This document shows, one piece after another, positions 1-8,002 of a DNA stretch of 64,000 bases. How positions within the stretch are numbered: position 1 is the stretch's first letter; the number at the start of each line of letters is the position of its first letter. Below the pieces are notes generated by a model that worked only from the letters and a program-made list of their open reading frames with translations, searched no databases and was not told the origin of the DNA. The DNA is from CAZNNH01 sp964574335 (GTDB lineage: Bacteria; Acidobacteriota; Vicinamibacteria; Fen-336), in assembly GCA_964574335.1 (NCBI GenBank), contig CAZNNH010000010.1, forward strand, positions 1 through 64,000, written 5' to 3'. A program made the translations under genes and the position numbers.

Positions 1-7
1 CCCCGCC

Positions 8-13
8 TATAAT
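8..13 (+). promoter_or_regulatory. -10 box (TATAAT) of the permease gene
   Basis: A consensus TATAAT ends seven bases before the ATG at 21, so transcription would begin at or within a base or two of the start codon. No ribosome binding site fits between them. The -35 region lies outside the window. Confidence 0.6.
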
Positions 14-20
14 CGGCCGC

Positions 21-1394
21 ATGCTGGAGCGCCTGTTTCGGATTCGTGAGCACGGGAGCAGCGTGCGGGTCGAGTTGCTCGGCGGCGTGACCACCTTCGT
101 CACCATGGCCTACATCATCGTGGTCAACCCGGCGATCCTGGCGGCGGCCGGGATCCCGGCGGGGCCGAGCACGGTGGCCACCATCCTGGTGGCCGTCCTC
201 GGCACGCTGCTGATGGGGCTCTACGCCAACCGGCCCATCGGCGTGGCCCCCTACATGGGGGAGAACGCCTTCATCGCCTTCGGCCTGGGCGCGATGGGGA
301 TCGGCTGGCAGCAGTGCCTGGGCGCGGTGTTCGTCAGCGGCCTGGCGTTCGTGGTGATCACCCTCCTCGGCGTGCGCCGCTGGCTGGCCGAGTCGATCTC
401 GCCGAGCCTCAAGTACAGCTTCGCCGTCGGCATTGGCCTCTTCCTGGCGCTGGTCGGCCTCTACGAGTCCGGGATCGTGGCCAGCTCGGTGACCGGGACC
501 CCGCCGGCGCCGCTGCTCGTATCCAACACCGGCCTCCTGGGCGCCCCCGCCGTGCCGCTCAAGATCGGCGACCTGCACGACACCCGGGTGCTGCTCGCCG
601 CGCTCGGCTTCCTGGTCACGGTCGGCTTGATGCAGCGCCGGGTGCGCGGGGCGCTGCTGCTGGGGATCGCGCTGACCGCAGCGCTCGGCTTAGTGTTCGG
701 CGTCGGCGAGGCCCCCCAGGGGATCGTCGCCATGCCCTTCGTGGGCCAGTACTCGCTGGCGCCGATCGCCCTCCAGCTCGACGTCGTCGGCGTGCTGCAG
801 ATCGGCTTCCTGCCGGTCCTGCTCACCCTCTTCCTGATGGGCTTCCTCGACACACTGGGAACCCTGGTCGGCGTCGGCGCCGCCGGCGACCTCCTCGACG
901 AGCGCGGCGACTTCCCCCAGATCGAGCGCCCGATGCTGGTCGATGCCGTCACCTGCACTGCCGCCGGCCTGCTCGGCACCACCACCAGCGGCGCCTACAT
1001 CGAATCGGCCACCGGCATCCGCGAGGGCGCCCGGACCGGCCTGGCCGCCGTCACCACCGCCTGTCTCTTCGCCGCCTCGCTCTTCTTCGTCCCCCTGGTC
1101 GAGCCGCTGCAGCGGCTGAGCTACTCCTACGCGCCGGCCCTGATCGTGGTCGGCCTGCTGATGATCGGGGCGGTGCGCCGGATCGACTTCGAGGACCTGA
1201 CCGAGCTGGTCCCGGCCTTCGCCACCATCGTCATGATGGTCTTCACCTACAACATCGCCAACGGCCTCACCGCCGGCCTGCTGCTCTATCCCCTGGTCAA
1301 GCTGATGGCCGGACGGTGGCGCGAGATCTCGGGCGGATCGCTGCTGTTGGCCTTCGCCTGCGCCGCCTACTACCTGTTCGGCCTGCCCCACTGA
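21..1394 (+). CDS. NCS2-family purine permease, AzgA-like
   Basis: Predicted inner-membrane proton symporter for adenine, guanine or hypoxanthine. The 457 residues are almost entirely hydrophobic segments, which fits the family's usual length and multi-helix layout. The AzgA-type N-terminus is clear (TTFVTMAYIIVVNP, about residues 24-37), as are the substrate-site loop APYMGENAF (about 76-84) and the later SATGIREGARTG motif. The family usually has APGMGLNAF, so the Glu next to NAF is a small departure. Start is the ATG directly behind a TATAAT box. The gene stands alone: the next gene begins about 90 bases downstream with its own -10 box. Family assignment is firm; the exact purine is inference. 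Confidence 0.9.
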   Translation: MLERLFRIREHGSSVRVELLGGVTTFVTMAYIIVVNPAILAAAGIPAGPSTVATILVAVLGTLLMGLYANRPIGVAPYMGENAFIAFGLGAMGIGWQQCLGAVFVSGLAFVVITLLGVRRWLAESISPSLKYSFAVGIGLFLALVGLYESGIVASSVTGTPPAPLLVSNTGLLGAPAVPLKIGDLHDTRVLLAALGFLVTVGLMQRRVRGALLLGIALTAALGLVFGVGEAPQGIVAMPFVGQYSLAPIALQLDVVGVLQIGFLPVLLTLFLMGFLDTLGTLVGVGAAGDLLDERGDFPQIERPMLVDAVTCTAAGLLGTTTSGAYIESATGIREGARTGLAAVTTACLFAASLFFVPLVEPLQRLSYSYAPALIVVGLLMIGAVRRIDFEDLTELVPAFATIVMMVFTYNIANGLTAGLLLYPLVKLMAGRWREISGGSLLLAFACAAYYLFGLPH

Positions 1395-1470
1395 GACCCG
1401 GCTCGTCCCTTCTTCATCAAAGACACCGCGGCCACCCGTGACCTCCCCGGATCGGACGCGCGGAGCGGCT

Positions 1471-1476
1471 TACAAT
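1471..1476 (+). promoter_or_regulatory. -10 box (TACAAT) before the glycosyltransferase start
   Basis: TACAAT ends ten bases before an in-frame TTG at 1486. If the longer reading from GTG 1438 were used, this box would lie inside the coding region, so it argues for the TTG start. Confidence 0.4.
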
Positions 1477-1485
1477 GCCTCCACC

Positions 1486-3438
1486 TTGAGGCACAGGCTG
1501 CTCCCGGCGCTGACGCTCGTGGCGGTCTGCTTCGGTGTCGGCTCGGCCCTCTACGCCGCCTGGGACCAGGGCTGGACCTACGACGAGCCCTACCACTTCG
1601 GCTGGGCCCGCCGGCTGCTCGAAGAGGGCGTGACCGAGCGGCAGAGCACGCCCCTGTTCAACTCCAAGACCCCGATCCTGATCCCCAACGTGCTGGCCAA
1701 GATGGCGGGCGAAGCCGCCGGCGTCCGGGACGCCACGGCCCTGCGCTTCCTGTCCCGGCTGCCGACCGTCGGCTGGTTCGCGACCACCCTGCTGGTGCTC
1801 TTCCTGGCCGTGCGCCGCTGGGTGGGGACCACCGCCGCCCACCTGGCCACCCTCGCCACCGCCCTCGACCCCAACTGGATCGCCCACGGCAGCCTGGCCA
1901 CACCCGACGTCGTCTACGGCCTGGCGACGCTGCTGTGCCTGGTCGCCGGGCTCCGCTTCGGCGAGCGACCCACGTGGCGCAGCGCCGTCGCTCTGGGCGC
2001 CGCGCTCGGCCTGGCGTTCCTGGCCAAGTTCACGGCCTTCCTGCTAGTACCGGGGCTGCTGGTGCTGCCCCTCGCCCTCAGCAGCTCACGCCGGCAGGTC
2101 GTCAGGATGCTGCGCCTGGCGGTGGTGATCGCCCTGGTCGCCTGGCTCGTGGTGTGCGCCGGCTATCTCTTCAAGCGCCTCGGCGAGCCGCTGTCGGCGT
2201 TCGAGTGGAAGTCGGCGCCCCTCGTTCGCGCCGCCGAGCTCGTCCCGTGGCTCCCGGTGCCGGCCCCCGGCGACTTCCTGACCGGCGTCGACATGTGCGT
2301 CGCCCACGAGCGCGGCAAAGGCTGGCCGGTGATGATCCTCGGCCGCCACTATCCGGACGGCGTCTTCTTCTACTTCCTGGTCCTGTGGCTGCTCAAGACG
2401 CCGCTGCTGCTGCTGCTCGCCGAGGTCCTCGGTCTTTGTCGGGCGCTCGGGTCCGGCGCGGCCCGCGCCAACCCGGCACTCCGCCTCTTCGCCTTCAACG
2501 TCCTGATCGGCGGCTTCTACTTCTCGTTCCTGTTCCGGGCCCAGATCGGCTACCGCTACGTCCTGATGTGCCTGCCCCTGGCCTACGCGGTCGCCGCGGC
2601 CGGCCTGGCCACCCTGCCCCGCCGCCGGTGGTGGACGGGGGCGGGGCTGGTGGTCGTCGCCGTCTCGATGGCCGAGAGCTCGATGTACCTGGGCAACCCG
2701 CTCGCCTTCACGAGCGCGGCGGTCTGGCCCAAGAGGGACGTCTACCGGCTGATGGACAACTCCAACCTCTCCTGGGGACAGAACCGGATGAAGATCCGGG
2801 GCTGGCTCGAGGATCGCGGACTGGCCGGAGCGCACCTCGACCCCGTCCACATCCTGCCCGGCGACGACGTCTTCGAGGTGGGCTTCATCACCGGCGTCGA
2901 CAGCGCCGATCGACAGCGATGGGTCCGCGAGAACCTGCGCCCGGAGGCGCAGATCGGCCACACCCACCTCCTCTACCGGGTGAGCGCCAGCCAGTACGCC
3001 CGGTTCATGGACCAGGCGCGGCGGCTGCCGGCGTCGGCTCAGGACGAGGCCTTGTGCGCCGGAGCCTCGGAGCCTCGACCGCTGAACGACGAGAACCCAC
3101 CGCGGTTCGGAGACAAGGACCACACGGCGGTGTGGATCGCCTGCCTGCGGGCCGAGGCGCTGGCCGACGTCGGCCTCAGCACGGAGGACGGTCTGGTGAG
3201 CTGGGGGCCGGCCGCGCTCCCGCGCTCGGAGTGGGAGCGGATCGCGCCCGGCCAGATCGCCTGGTACCGGCTCGAGCCGGGCTGGCACGCCTTCGGCGCC
3301 ACCGGGGCCGACTGGCGCTTCCGCGGGACCTGGCACGTGTCGGGCGGAAAGGTGGTCGGCGTGATCGACGAGGGACGCCTCGACGACGAGGGGCGGCTAC
3401 GTCTCCTCGAGCATCACCGCGGTGCCGTAGGCCAGTAG
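1486..3438 (+). CDS. Polytopic GT-C fold glycosyltransferase (ArnT/PMT-like)
   Basis: Probable membrane glycosyltransferase that takes a sugar from a polyprenyl-phosphate donor. About ten hydrophobic segments fill the first two thirds, and a soluble domain of roughly 200 residues follows. Near the N-terminus, after the first membrane helix, lies TYDEPYHF, which matches the acidic DE site of the PMT/ArnT superfamily. A second loop motif, SLATPDVVYG, is also typical. The frame is open from a GTG at 1438, but no Shine-Dalgarno precedes it and a TACAAT box lies at 1471-1476, so TTG 1486 (650 aa) is preferred. The 3' end overlaps the convergent UPF0145 gene by 42 bases. Acceptor and sugar cannot be told. 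Confidence 0.72.
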   Translation: MRHRLLPALTLVAVCFGVGSALYAAWDQGWTYDEPYHFGWARRLLEEGVTERQSTPLFNSKTPILIPNVLAKMAGEAAGVRDATALRFLSRLPTVGWFATTLLVLFLAVRRWVGTTAAHLATLATALDPNWIAHGSLATPDVVYGLATLLCLVAGLRFGERPTWRSAVALGAALGLAFLAKFTAFLLVPGLLVLPLALSSSRRQVVRMLRLAVVIALVAWLVVCAGYLFKRLGEPLSAFEWKSAPLVRAAELVPWLPVPAPGDFLTGVDMCVAHERGKGWPVMILGRHYPDGVFFYFLVLWLLKTPLLLLLAEVLGLCRALGSGAARANPALRLFAFNVLIGGFYFSFLFRAQIGYRYVLMCLPLAYAVAAAGLATLPRRRWWTGAGLVVVAVSMAESSMYLGNPLAFTSAAVWPKRDVYRLMDNSNLSWGQNRMKIRGWLEDRGLAGAHLDPVHILPGDDVFEVGFITGVDSADRQRWVRENLRPEAQIGHTHLLYRVSASQYARFMDQARRLPASAQDEALCAGASEPRPLNDENPPRFGDKDHTAVWIACLRAEALADVGLSTEDGLVSWGPAALPRSEWERIAPGQIAWYRLEPGWHAFGATGADWRFRGTWHVSGGKVVGVIDEGRLDDEGRLRLLEHHRGAVGQ

Positions 3439-3717
3439 CTCGGCGGCGCCCTGCATCACCATCGACGTCATGAAGCGCACGTCGACGACCGCGTTCGCGC
3501 CGAGGCTCTTCGCCTCCTCCGTCATCCGGTCGAGCGCCTGCTCCCGCGACTCGGCCAGCATCTTGGTGTACTCGGAGATCTCGCCGCCCACGAGGTTGCG
3601 CAGCCCCGCCAGGATGTCCTTGCCGATGTGGCGGGCCCGGATCGTGTTGCCGCGGACCAGGCCGAGCGTGCGCACCACGCGTCTTCCACAGACCTCCGAG
3701 CTGGTGACCACGATCAT
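3397..3717 (-). CDS. UPF0145 (YbjQ) family protein
   Basis: 106-residue cytosolic protein of the YbjQ/UPF0145 family, whose function is unknown; members form compact pentamer-like rings. Recognised by the N-terminal MIVVTSSEV, the GNTIRARHIGKDI region and the GANAVVDVRF motif near residue 80, over the full family length. The ATG overlaps the TGA of the upstream anti-sigma gene (ATGA), so it is the third cistron of a sigma / anti-sigma / YbjQ operon and is probably translationally coupled. The 3' end overlaps the glycosyltransferase on the other strand. Confidence 0.88.
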   Translation of the reverse strand: MIVVTSSEVCGRRVVRTLGLVRGNTIRARHIGKDILAGLRNLVGGEISEYTKMLAESREQALDRMTEEAKSLGANAVVDVRFMTSMVMQGAAELLAYGTAVMLEET

Positions 3718-4157
3718 CGTTCCACTCCCTTGTAGCGATCGGTGCGCGCGCTGCGGATCCGGTCGAGCAGCACCGAGAGAAACAGCAGGCCGATACCGAG
3801 ACCACCCCCGAAGACCAGCAGCTTCTCGAGCGGCTGGGCAGGGCCGGTGGCCAGCTCCCACCCCGCGAACGCCAGCGTGGCGGCCAGCCAGATCCCGACC
3901 AGGACGAAGCCGAGGCCCCGGAAGAGCCGGCTCCCGGCGGAGCGCGGCGCCTCGCGCCACTGATCGTCCGTCGGCACCACGAACTTCGTAGCCATGGTCA
4001 CCTCCCGGAGCGTCTGTAGCTCCTGGGCGAGCTTCCCGCAGGTCGAGCAGCCCTCCAGGTGCAACCGGACCCGCTGCTCGTCCTGCTGGAAGAGCTCCCC
4101 GTCGATGTAGCCGGAGATCAGGCGCTGGTCGAAGCCCCGCGGGCATTCGTCCTTCAT
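3714..4157 (-). CDS. Membrane anti-sigma factor with zinc-finger (ZAS) domain
   Basis: 147 residues. The N-terminal 55 carry the ZAS motif H-x3-C-x2-C (HLEGCSTC, residues 33-40) with an upstream helix. Two hydrophobic segments (about 82-102 and 112-132) place the rest in the inner membrane. By family knowledge it should bind and silence the ECF sigma factor encoded just upstream until a signal arrives. Start and stop both overlap the neighbouring cistrons by four bases (ATGA), so the three genes are one transcription and translation unit. The signal sensed is not visible. Confidence 0.82.
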   Translation of the reverse strand: MKDECPRGFDQRLISGYIDGELFQQDEQRVRLHLEGCSTCGKLAQELQTLREVTMATKFVVPTDDQWREAPRSAGSRLFRGLGFVLVGIWLAATLAFAGWELATGPAQPLEKLLVFGGGLGIGLLFLSVLLDRIRSARTDRYKGVER

Positions 4158-4756
4158 GGCGTCCTCCCTCCGTGGAGCACGGCCTCCCGCAGCAACTGCC
4201 GCGCCTTGTGCAGGCGCGACATCACCGTGCCCCGCGGGATGCCGAGCGCGACCGCGATCTCCGCATAGGCGAGCCCCTGGTAGTCGCGCAGCACCAGGAT
4301 CTCCCGGTGCGGCCCGGAGAGGGTGGCCAGGGCCTGGGCCGCCCGACGGCGCAGCTCCCCCTGGTGGGCCCGCTCGTCGGGACCGGCGTGCGGATCGACG
4401 GCGTCGAACCCGCGCTCCTCGATCAGGGTCTCGAGCGACTCGGCACGTCGGTGGCGGCGCCGGCGCCACAGATCGCGGGCCAGGTTGGCCACCACCCGCA
4501 TCAGGTAGGGATGCCAGGGCCGGTCCGGGTCGAGCGAGGGCAGGGACCTGAGCATGCGGACCGTCGCCTCTTGAGCGAGATCGAGGGCGTCGTCGGGGTT
4601 GCCGAGGAGCTGCAGCGCAGCGATGTAGGCGGTGCGGCGGCAGGCGACCAGCATCTCCGCGACGGCATCGTCCATCTTCGAGTGCGGCCGGTCCGCCGCC
4701 GGCGCCTCGACGCCGCCGACTGGGCTGATGTCGGGTCCCATGACAGCCACGCTCAT
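4154..4756 (-). CDS. ECF RNA polymerase sigma factor
   Basis: 200-residue group IV sigma-70 factor. Region 2 is seen around DDALDLAQEATVRML and the following PYLMRVVANLARD. Region 4 lies at the C-terminus as LSGPHREILVLRDYQGLAYAEIA with a helix-turn-helix ending GTVMSRLHKAR. A zinc anti-sigma factor follows in a four-base overlap. On this strand a TAGACT (4766-4761) stands just before the ATG at 4756; a second in-frame ATG at 4741 would also suit a short-leader transcript. The gene diverges from the zinc-ribbon SDR across about 100 bases. Target promoters are unknown. Confidence 0.88.
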   Translation of the reverse strand: MSVAVMGPDISPVGGVEAPAADRPHSKMDDAVAEMLVACRRTAYIAALQLLGNPDDALDLAQEATVRMLRSLPSLDPDRPWHPYLMRVVANLARDLWRRRRHRRAESLETLIEERGFDAVDPHAGPDERAHQGELRRRAAQALATLSGPHREILVLRDYQGLAYAEIAVALGIPRGTVMSRLHKARQLLREAVLHGGRTP

Positions 4757-4844
4757 GCAGAGTCTACGTCCAGGGCCGGCTTCTATTCGCGGGGCCCCTC
4801 GCCACCGCTCCGGCGGGCGCCCGCCCGACCCGGTGTCCGGCGGG

Positions 4845-4850
4845 TACACT
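4845..4850 (+). promoter_or_regulatory. -10 box (TACACT) for a leaderless SDR transcript
   Basis: TACACT occupies -12 to -7 relative to the ATG at 4857, the exact spacing expected if transcription begins at the A of the start codon. No Shine-Dalgarno sequence is present. Confidence 0.5.
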
Positions 4851-4856
4851 GTGCGG

Positions 4857-6419
4857 ATGCCGAAGACGGTGGAAGCCGAGCCGGCGGCAACGGCGGTCGA
4901 TGCCCTGGAGCTGAAACGAGCCCGCCGGACGCTCGAGGCGGCGGCTACGGATCGGTCGCTCTTGGCCGAGCTGCCGGTCGAGGAGCGCCGGGCGCTGCTG
5001 GTCGCCGCCGGGCGTCTGGTGCACGCGGCCCCGGACCAGAAGCGCCGGCTGGTCCGAGCCCTGCGCCGCAAGGCGCGCGAGCGGGTCCGCAGCTCCGACC
5101 AGAAGCTGCGGTCGACCACCGGGATCCGGGTGGCGCGGGAGGCACCCGTGTTCCAGGCGCCGCTGCCGCATCCTCCCGCCGAGGCAACCGGCGCCTTTCC
5201 CGAGCTGAAGCAGCCCCGCTTCTGCTACGTGTGCAAGGAGCCGTACACGCGGCTGCACCCGTTCTACGACGCCCTATGCCCGGCCTGCGGCGACTTCAAC
5301 TACCAGAAGCGCTTCCAGAGCGTCCCCCTCGCGGGGCGGGTGGCGCTGGTGACCGGGGCCCGGGTCAAGATCGGCTATCAGACCGCCCTCAAGCTGCTGC
5401 GGGCGGGGGCCACGGTAGTGGCCACCACCCGCTTCCCCCACGACGCCGCCCGGCGCTACGCCGACGAGGCCGACTTCGCCAGCTTCCGCGACCGGCTGCG
5501 CATCCACGGCTTGGACCTGCGCCACTCGCCGAGCGTGGAGATCTTCTGCCGCTACCTGCGGCGCGAGCTGCCGCGGCTGGACCTGCTGGTCAACAACGCC
5601 TGCCAGACCGTGCGCCGGCCGCCCGGCTTCTACGCTCACCTGCTGGCCTTCGAGGCGGAGCCCCTGGACGCGCTACCGGCGCCCCTGCAGCCGGTGCTGG
5701 GCGCCCATCACGCCTGCGTGGCGGCCCTTCAGGACGCGCCCCGCCTGGGCTCGGGCGAGCACGACGGCGACGGCGGCCTGGTGGCCTGGTCGGGGGGCGG
5801 CCCCGGCCTGGGGCTGCGCGCCTCGGCGCCGCTGTCCCAGGTCCGCTACCGCTTCGACGATGCGGCCCGGCGCCCCGACCTCTTCCCGGTGGGGGAGCTG
5901 GACGCCGACCTGCAGCAGGTCGACCTGCGGGCCCACAACACCTGGCGCCAGGAGCTGGCCGACGTCGAGACCCCCGAGATGATCGAGGTGCAGCTCATCA
6001 ACGCCGTGGCCCCCTTCATCCTGTGCGGCAAGCTGAAGCCGCTGATGCTCCGCACCGGCAACCGCGACAAGCACATCGTCAACGTCTCGGCGATGGAGGG
6101 GGTCTTCTCCCGGGGCACCAAGACACCGCGCCATCCCCACACCAACATGGCCAAGGCCGGCCTCAACATGCTGACCCTGACCTCGGCCCCGGACTACGCC
6201 CGAGACGGCATCTTCATGAACGCGGTCGACACCGGCTGGGTCACCGACGAGGACCCGTTCCTCCACGCCGAGCGCAAGCGCGCCGAGCTGGACTTCCAGC
6301 CCCCCCTCGACGTGGTCGACGGCGCCGCCCGCCTGCTGGACCCGTTCTTCGACGGCCTGGCCAGCGGCCGCCACGTCTACGGCAAGTTCCTCAAGGACTA
6401 CCGCCCGTCGAGCTGGTGA
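4857..6419 (+). CDS. Zinc-ribbon SDR-family oxidoreductase lacking the catalytic Tyr
   Basis: 520 residues. A charged helical N-terminal region (about 1-115) is followed by a four-Cys zinc ribbon (CYVC...CPAC, about 124-146) and then a Rossmann SDR domain. The NAD(P) motif is VTGARVKIG, and the NNAC motif is present. The usual active-site Tyr-x3-Lys reads Thr-Asn-Met-Ala-Lys (HTNMAK), so Lys is kept and Tyr is replaced. VDTGWVTDEDP near the C-terminus is the post-catalytic loop. I recall this HTNMAK form from related bacterial and fungal proteins, so it looks like a subfamily trait, not damage. Substrate unknown. The ATG at 4857 sits behind TACACT; the longer open frame upstream overlaps the divergent sigma gene. 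Confidence 0.75.
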   Translation: MPKTVEAEPAATAVDALELKRARRTLEAAATDRSLLAELPVEERRALLVAAGRLVHAAPDQKRRLVRALRRKARERVRSSDQKLRSTTGIRVAREAPVFQAPLPHPPAEATGAFPELKQPRFCYVCKEPYTRLHPFYDALCPACGDFNYQKRFQSVPLAGRVALVTGARVKIGYQTALKLLRAGATVVATTRFPHDAARRYADEADFASFRDRLRIHGLDLRHSPSVEIFCRYLRRELPRLDLLVNNACQTVRRPPGFYAHLLAFEAEPLDALPAPLQPVLGAHHACVAALQDAPRLGSGEHDGDGGLVAWSGGGPGLGLRASAPLSQVRYRFDDAARRPDLFPVGELDADLQQVDLRAHNTWRQELADVETPEMIEVQLINAVAPFILCGKLKPLMLRTGNRDKHIVNVSAMEGVFSRGTKTPRHPHTNMAKAGLNMLTLTSAPDYARDGIFMNAVDTGWVTDEDPFLHAERKRAELDFQPPLDVVDGAARLLDPFFDGLASGRHVYGKFLKDYRPSSW

Positions 6420-6422
6420 GGG

Positions 6423-6878
6423 TCACTCCAGGTCGCGCGCCATCATCTTGATGATGTCGGCCCGGCTGACGATGCCGACCAGGCGAGAGTCCTCGACCAC
6501 CGGGATCGGGTTGACCCGCCGCTTGACCATCAGCTCCGCCACGTCCTCGATGTCCTGATCCGGGCCGACGGTCACCACCTCCACGGTCATGACGTCTTCG
6601 GCCAGGGCCCCGAGCATGTGACGGATCCTCTTCTGGAGGTGGCCCGGGCTCTCCAGGGGGATCCCCCCGTCGAGGAACTTGAAGAAGGTGGGGGGCTCGA
6701 AGCGGGTGTTGCGCACGATCATGTCCAGCTCGGTCACGATCCCCACCAGCTTCCCGGCCTCGTCCACCACCGGCAGGCCGCTGATGTCGCGGCCGTCCAT
6801 GAGCCGGGCAATCAGGTTCACGGCGGTCTTGGGGTGGACCACCACGACCTCCTTCGTCATGACCTCGCGCACCTTCAT
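6423..6878 (-). CDS. Tandem CBS-domain protein
   Basis: 151-residue soluble protein made of two CBS motifs, residues about 1-65 and 85-150. The first opens VREVMTKEVVVVHP and ends LVGIVTELDMI; the second opens EDVMTVEVVTVGP and ends LVGIVSRADIIKMMARD. Such pairs bind adenine nucleotides and regulate partner proteins; no partner domain is fused. An in-frame ATG lies four codons upstream, but GGAGG stands at the right distance only for the ATG at 6878. It converges on the SDR gene with a three-base gap. Confidence 0.85.
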   Translation of the reverse strand: MKVREVMTKEVVVVHPKTAVNLIARLMDGRDISGLPVVDEAGKLVGIVTELDMIVRNTRFEPPTFFKFLDGGIPLESPGHLQKRIRHMLGALAEDVMTVEVVTVGPDQDIEDVAELMVKRRVNPIPVVEDSRLVGIVSRADIIKMMARDLE

Positions 6879-6973
6879 CGTGCCCTCCACACCGCCTGGA
6901 TCGCGTGCCCGGCCGGTCCCCCGAGTCTACGTCGCGGCCCCACCTCCGTCCATCCGCGGCCGTCTTGCGGCGG

Positions 6974-7129
6974 TCAGGAGGCTTCCTCCACGCCCGACAA
7001 GACGGCGGCCGTGAGCAGGCGGGTCACCGAAGCCAGGAAGCCGTAGTCCAGGGTATCGGGCGTGTCGGTGGGCCGGTGGTAGTGGGGGTTGCGGAACTCG
7101 GCGGTGTCGGTCCAGAACAGGATCCGCAT
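6974..7129 (-). pseudogene. C-terminal remnant of an M28-family zinc peptidase
   Basis: The reverse strand encodes 51 residues from ATG 7129 to TGA 6974: FWTDTAEFRNPHYHRPTD, then TPDTLDYGFLASVTR. This is the conserved C-terminal end of M28 aminopeptidases, including the last zinc-ligand His in NPHYH. The upstream reading hits an in-frame stop about ten codons before the ATG, and no other part of the roughly 300-residue catalytic domain is present. It is read as the stub left after most of the gene was lost. The rest of the 6879-7257 gap shows no gene. Confidence 0.7.
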
Positions 7130-7257
7130 TCGAGCCCCCGGTTCCGGCGCGCCGGCCCCCTAATGATGATGCGGGGCGCCGCTTCCGACGCAACCTTTCA
7201 GGGCGCTCGAGCGTCTGTTCCGACGGGGGCATCTTCTACCCCAGGGGGAGGGCCACG

Positions 7258-7884
7258 ATGGAAGCTCAGGCCGGACGGTGCTGGAGATGGGCGGCGGCGC
7301 GAGGGGCCGCCGTCGGGGTGGTGGTCCTGCCCTTCGTCGTCACGCCGGCCAACCTGGGAGCCGCCGGTTCGGACGAAGACCGGACGGTCTCGGTCGAGGC
7401 CGTCGACCCCCAGCTCAACCGCGACATGGAGCAGCTCGGCGAGGACCTGTCCCGGCTGGGGCCGGAGATCGCCGAAGAGGTGCAGCGGGCGCTGAGCCTG
7501 GCCGGCGGCGATGACCTGGAGATGGATCTGCACCAGGAGCTGGCGGGCGAGATCGGCGACATGGTCCGCGAGGTCACGAAGGCGGCCCACGAGGCGGCTC
7601 GGGAGGCCGCCCACGAGGCCCGGGACGCCGCCCGCGAGGCGCGCGAGGCCGCCCATGAAGCGGCACGAGAGGCCCACGAGGCCGGCCGGGACGCCCGCGA
7701 GGGGGCCCGCGAGGCCCACGAGGCCGCGCGGGAGGCCGCCCACGAGGCCCATGAGGCGGCGTGGGAGGCCGCTCACGAGGCGCGCGAGGCCGCCCACGAA
7801 GCGGCTCGGGCGGCTCGAGAGGCCGCTCACGACGCGCACCAAGCGGTCGAGGAACTGCCGAGTCCCGACGAGGAAGAATTCTAG
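7258..7884 (+). CDS. Exported Ala/Glu/Arg/His repeat helix protein
   Basis: 208 residues with no recognised family. Residues 1-40 contain a basic start and a hydrophobic stretch (AAVGVVVLPFVV) that could be a signal peptide. Residues about 45-105 are an acidic segment. From about 105 to 195 only Ala, Glu, Arg and His (with occasional Asp, Gly, Trp) occur, in variants of EAAHEAREAA that repeat every 7-11 residues. This would form one long amphipathic or charge-patterned helix or coiled coil. GGGAGGG precedes the ATG at a good distance, and a perfect GC hairpin follows the stop, so this is a genuine single-gene unit. The acidic end is EELPSPDEEEF. Function unknown. Confidence 0.62.
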   Translation: MEAQAGRCWRWAAARGAAVGVVVLPFVVTPANLGAAGSDEDRTVSVEAVDPQLNRDMEQLGEDLSRLGPEIAEEVQRALSLAGGDDLEMDLHQELAGEIGDMVREVTKAAHEAAREAAHEARDAAREAREAAHEAAREAHEAGRDAREGAREAHEAAREAAHEAHEAAWEAAHEAREAAHEAARAAREAAHDAHQAVEELPSPDEEEF

Positions 7885-7904
7885 CGGGGGGCTCCCGCCC
7901 CCCG
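7885..7904 (+). terminator. GC hairpin terminator after the repeat protein
   Basis: A perfect eight-pair stem (CGGGGGGC / GCCCCCCG) with loop TCCC starts at the base after the TAG stop. There is no clear T-run, as is common in GC-rich genomes. Confidence 0.6.
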
Positions 7905-8002
7905 AGTTCCCGGACCCGAACCCGCCCGCCCGAGGTGAATTCGGTCGCCGACCCGGACCCGGCCGATCGGCACGCATCGGTCCCCTGTGCGAGGATGCAC
8001 GG

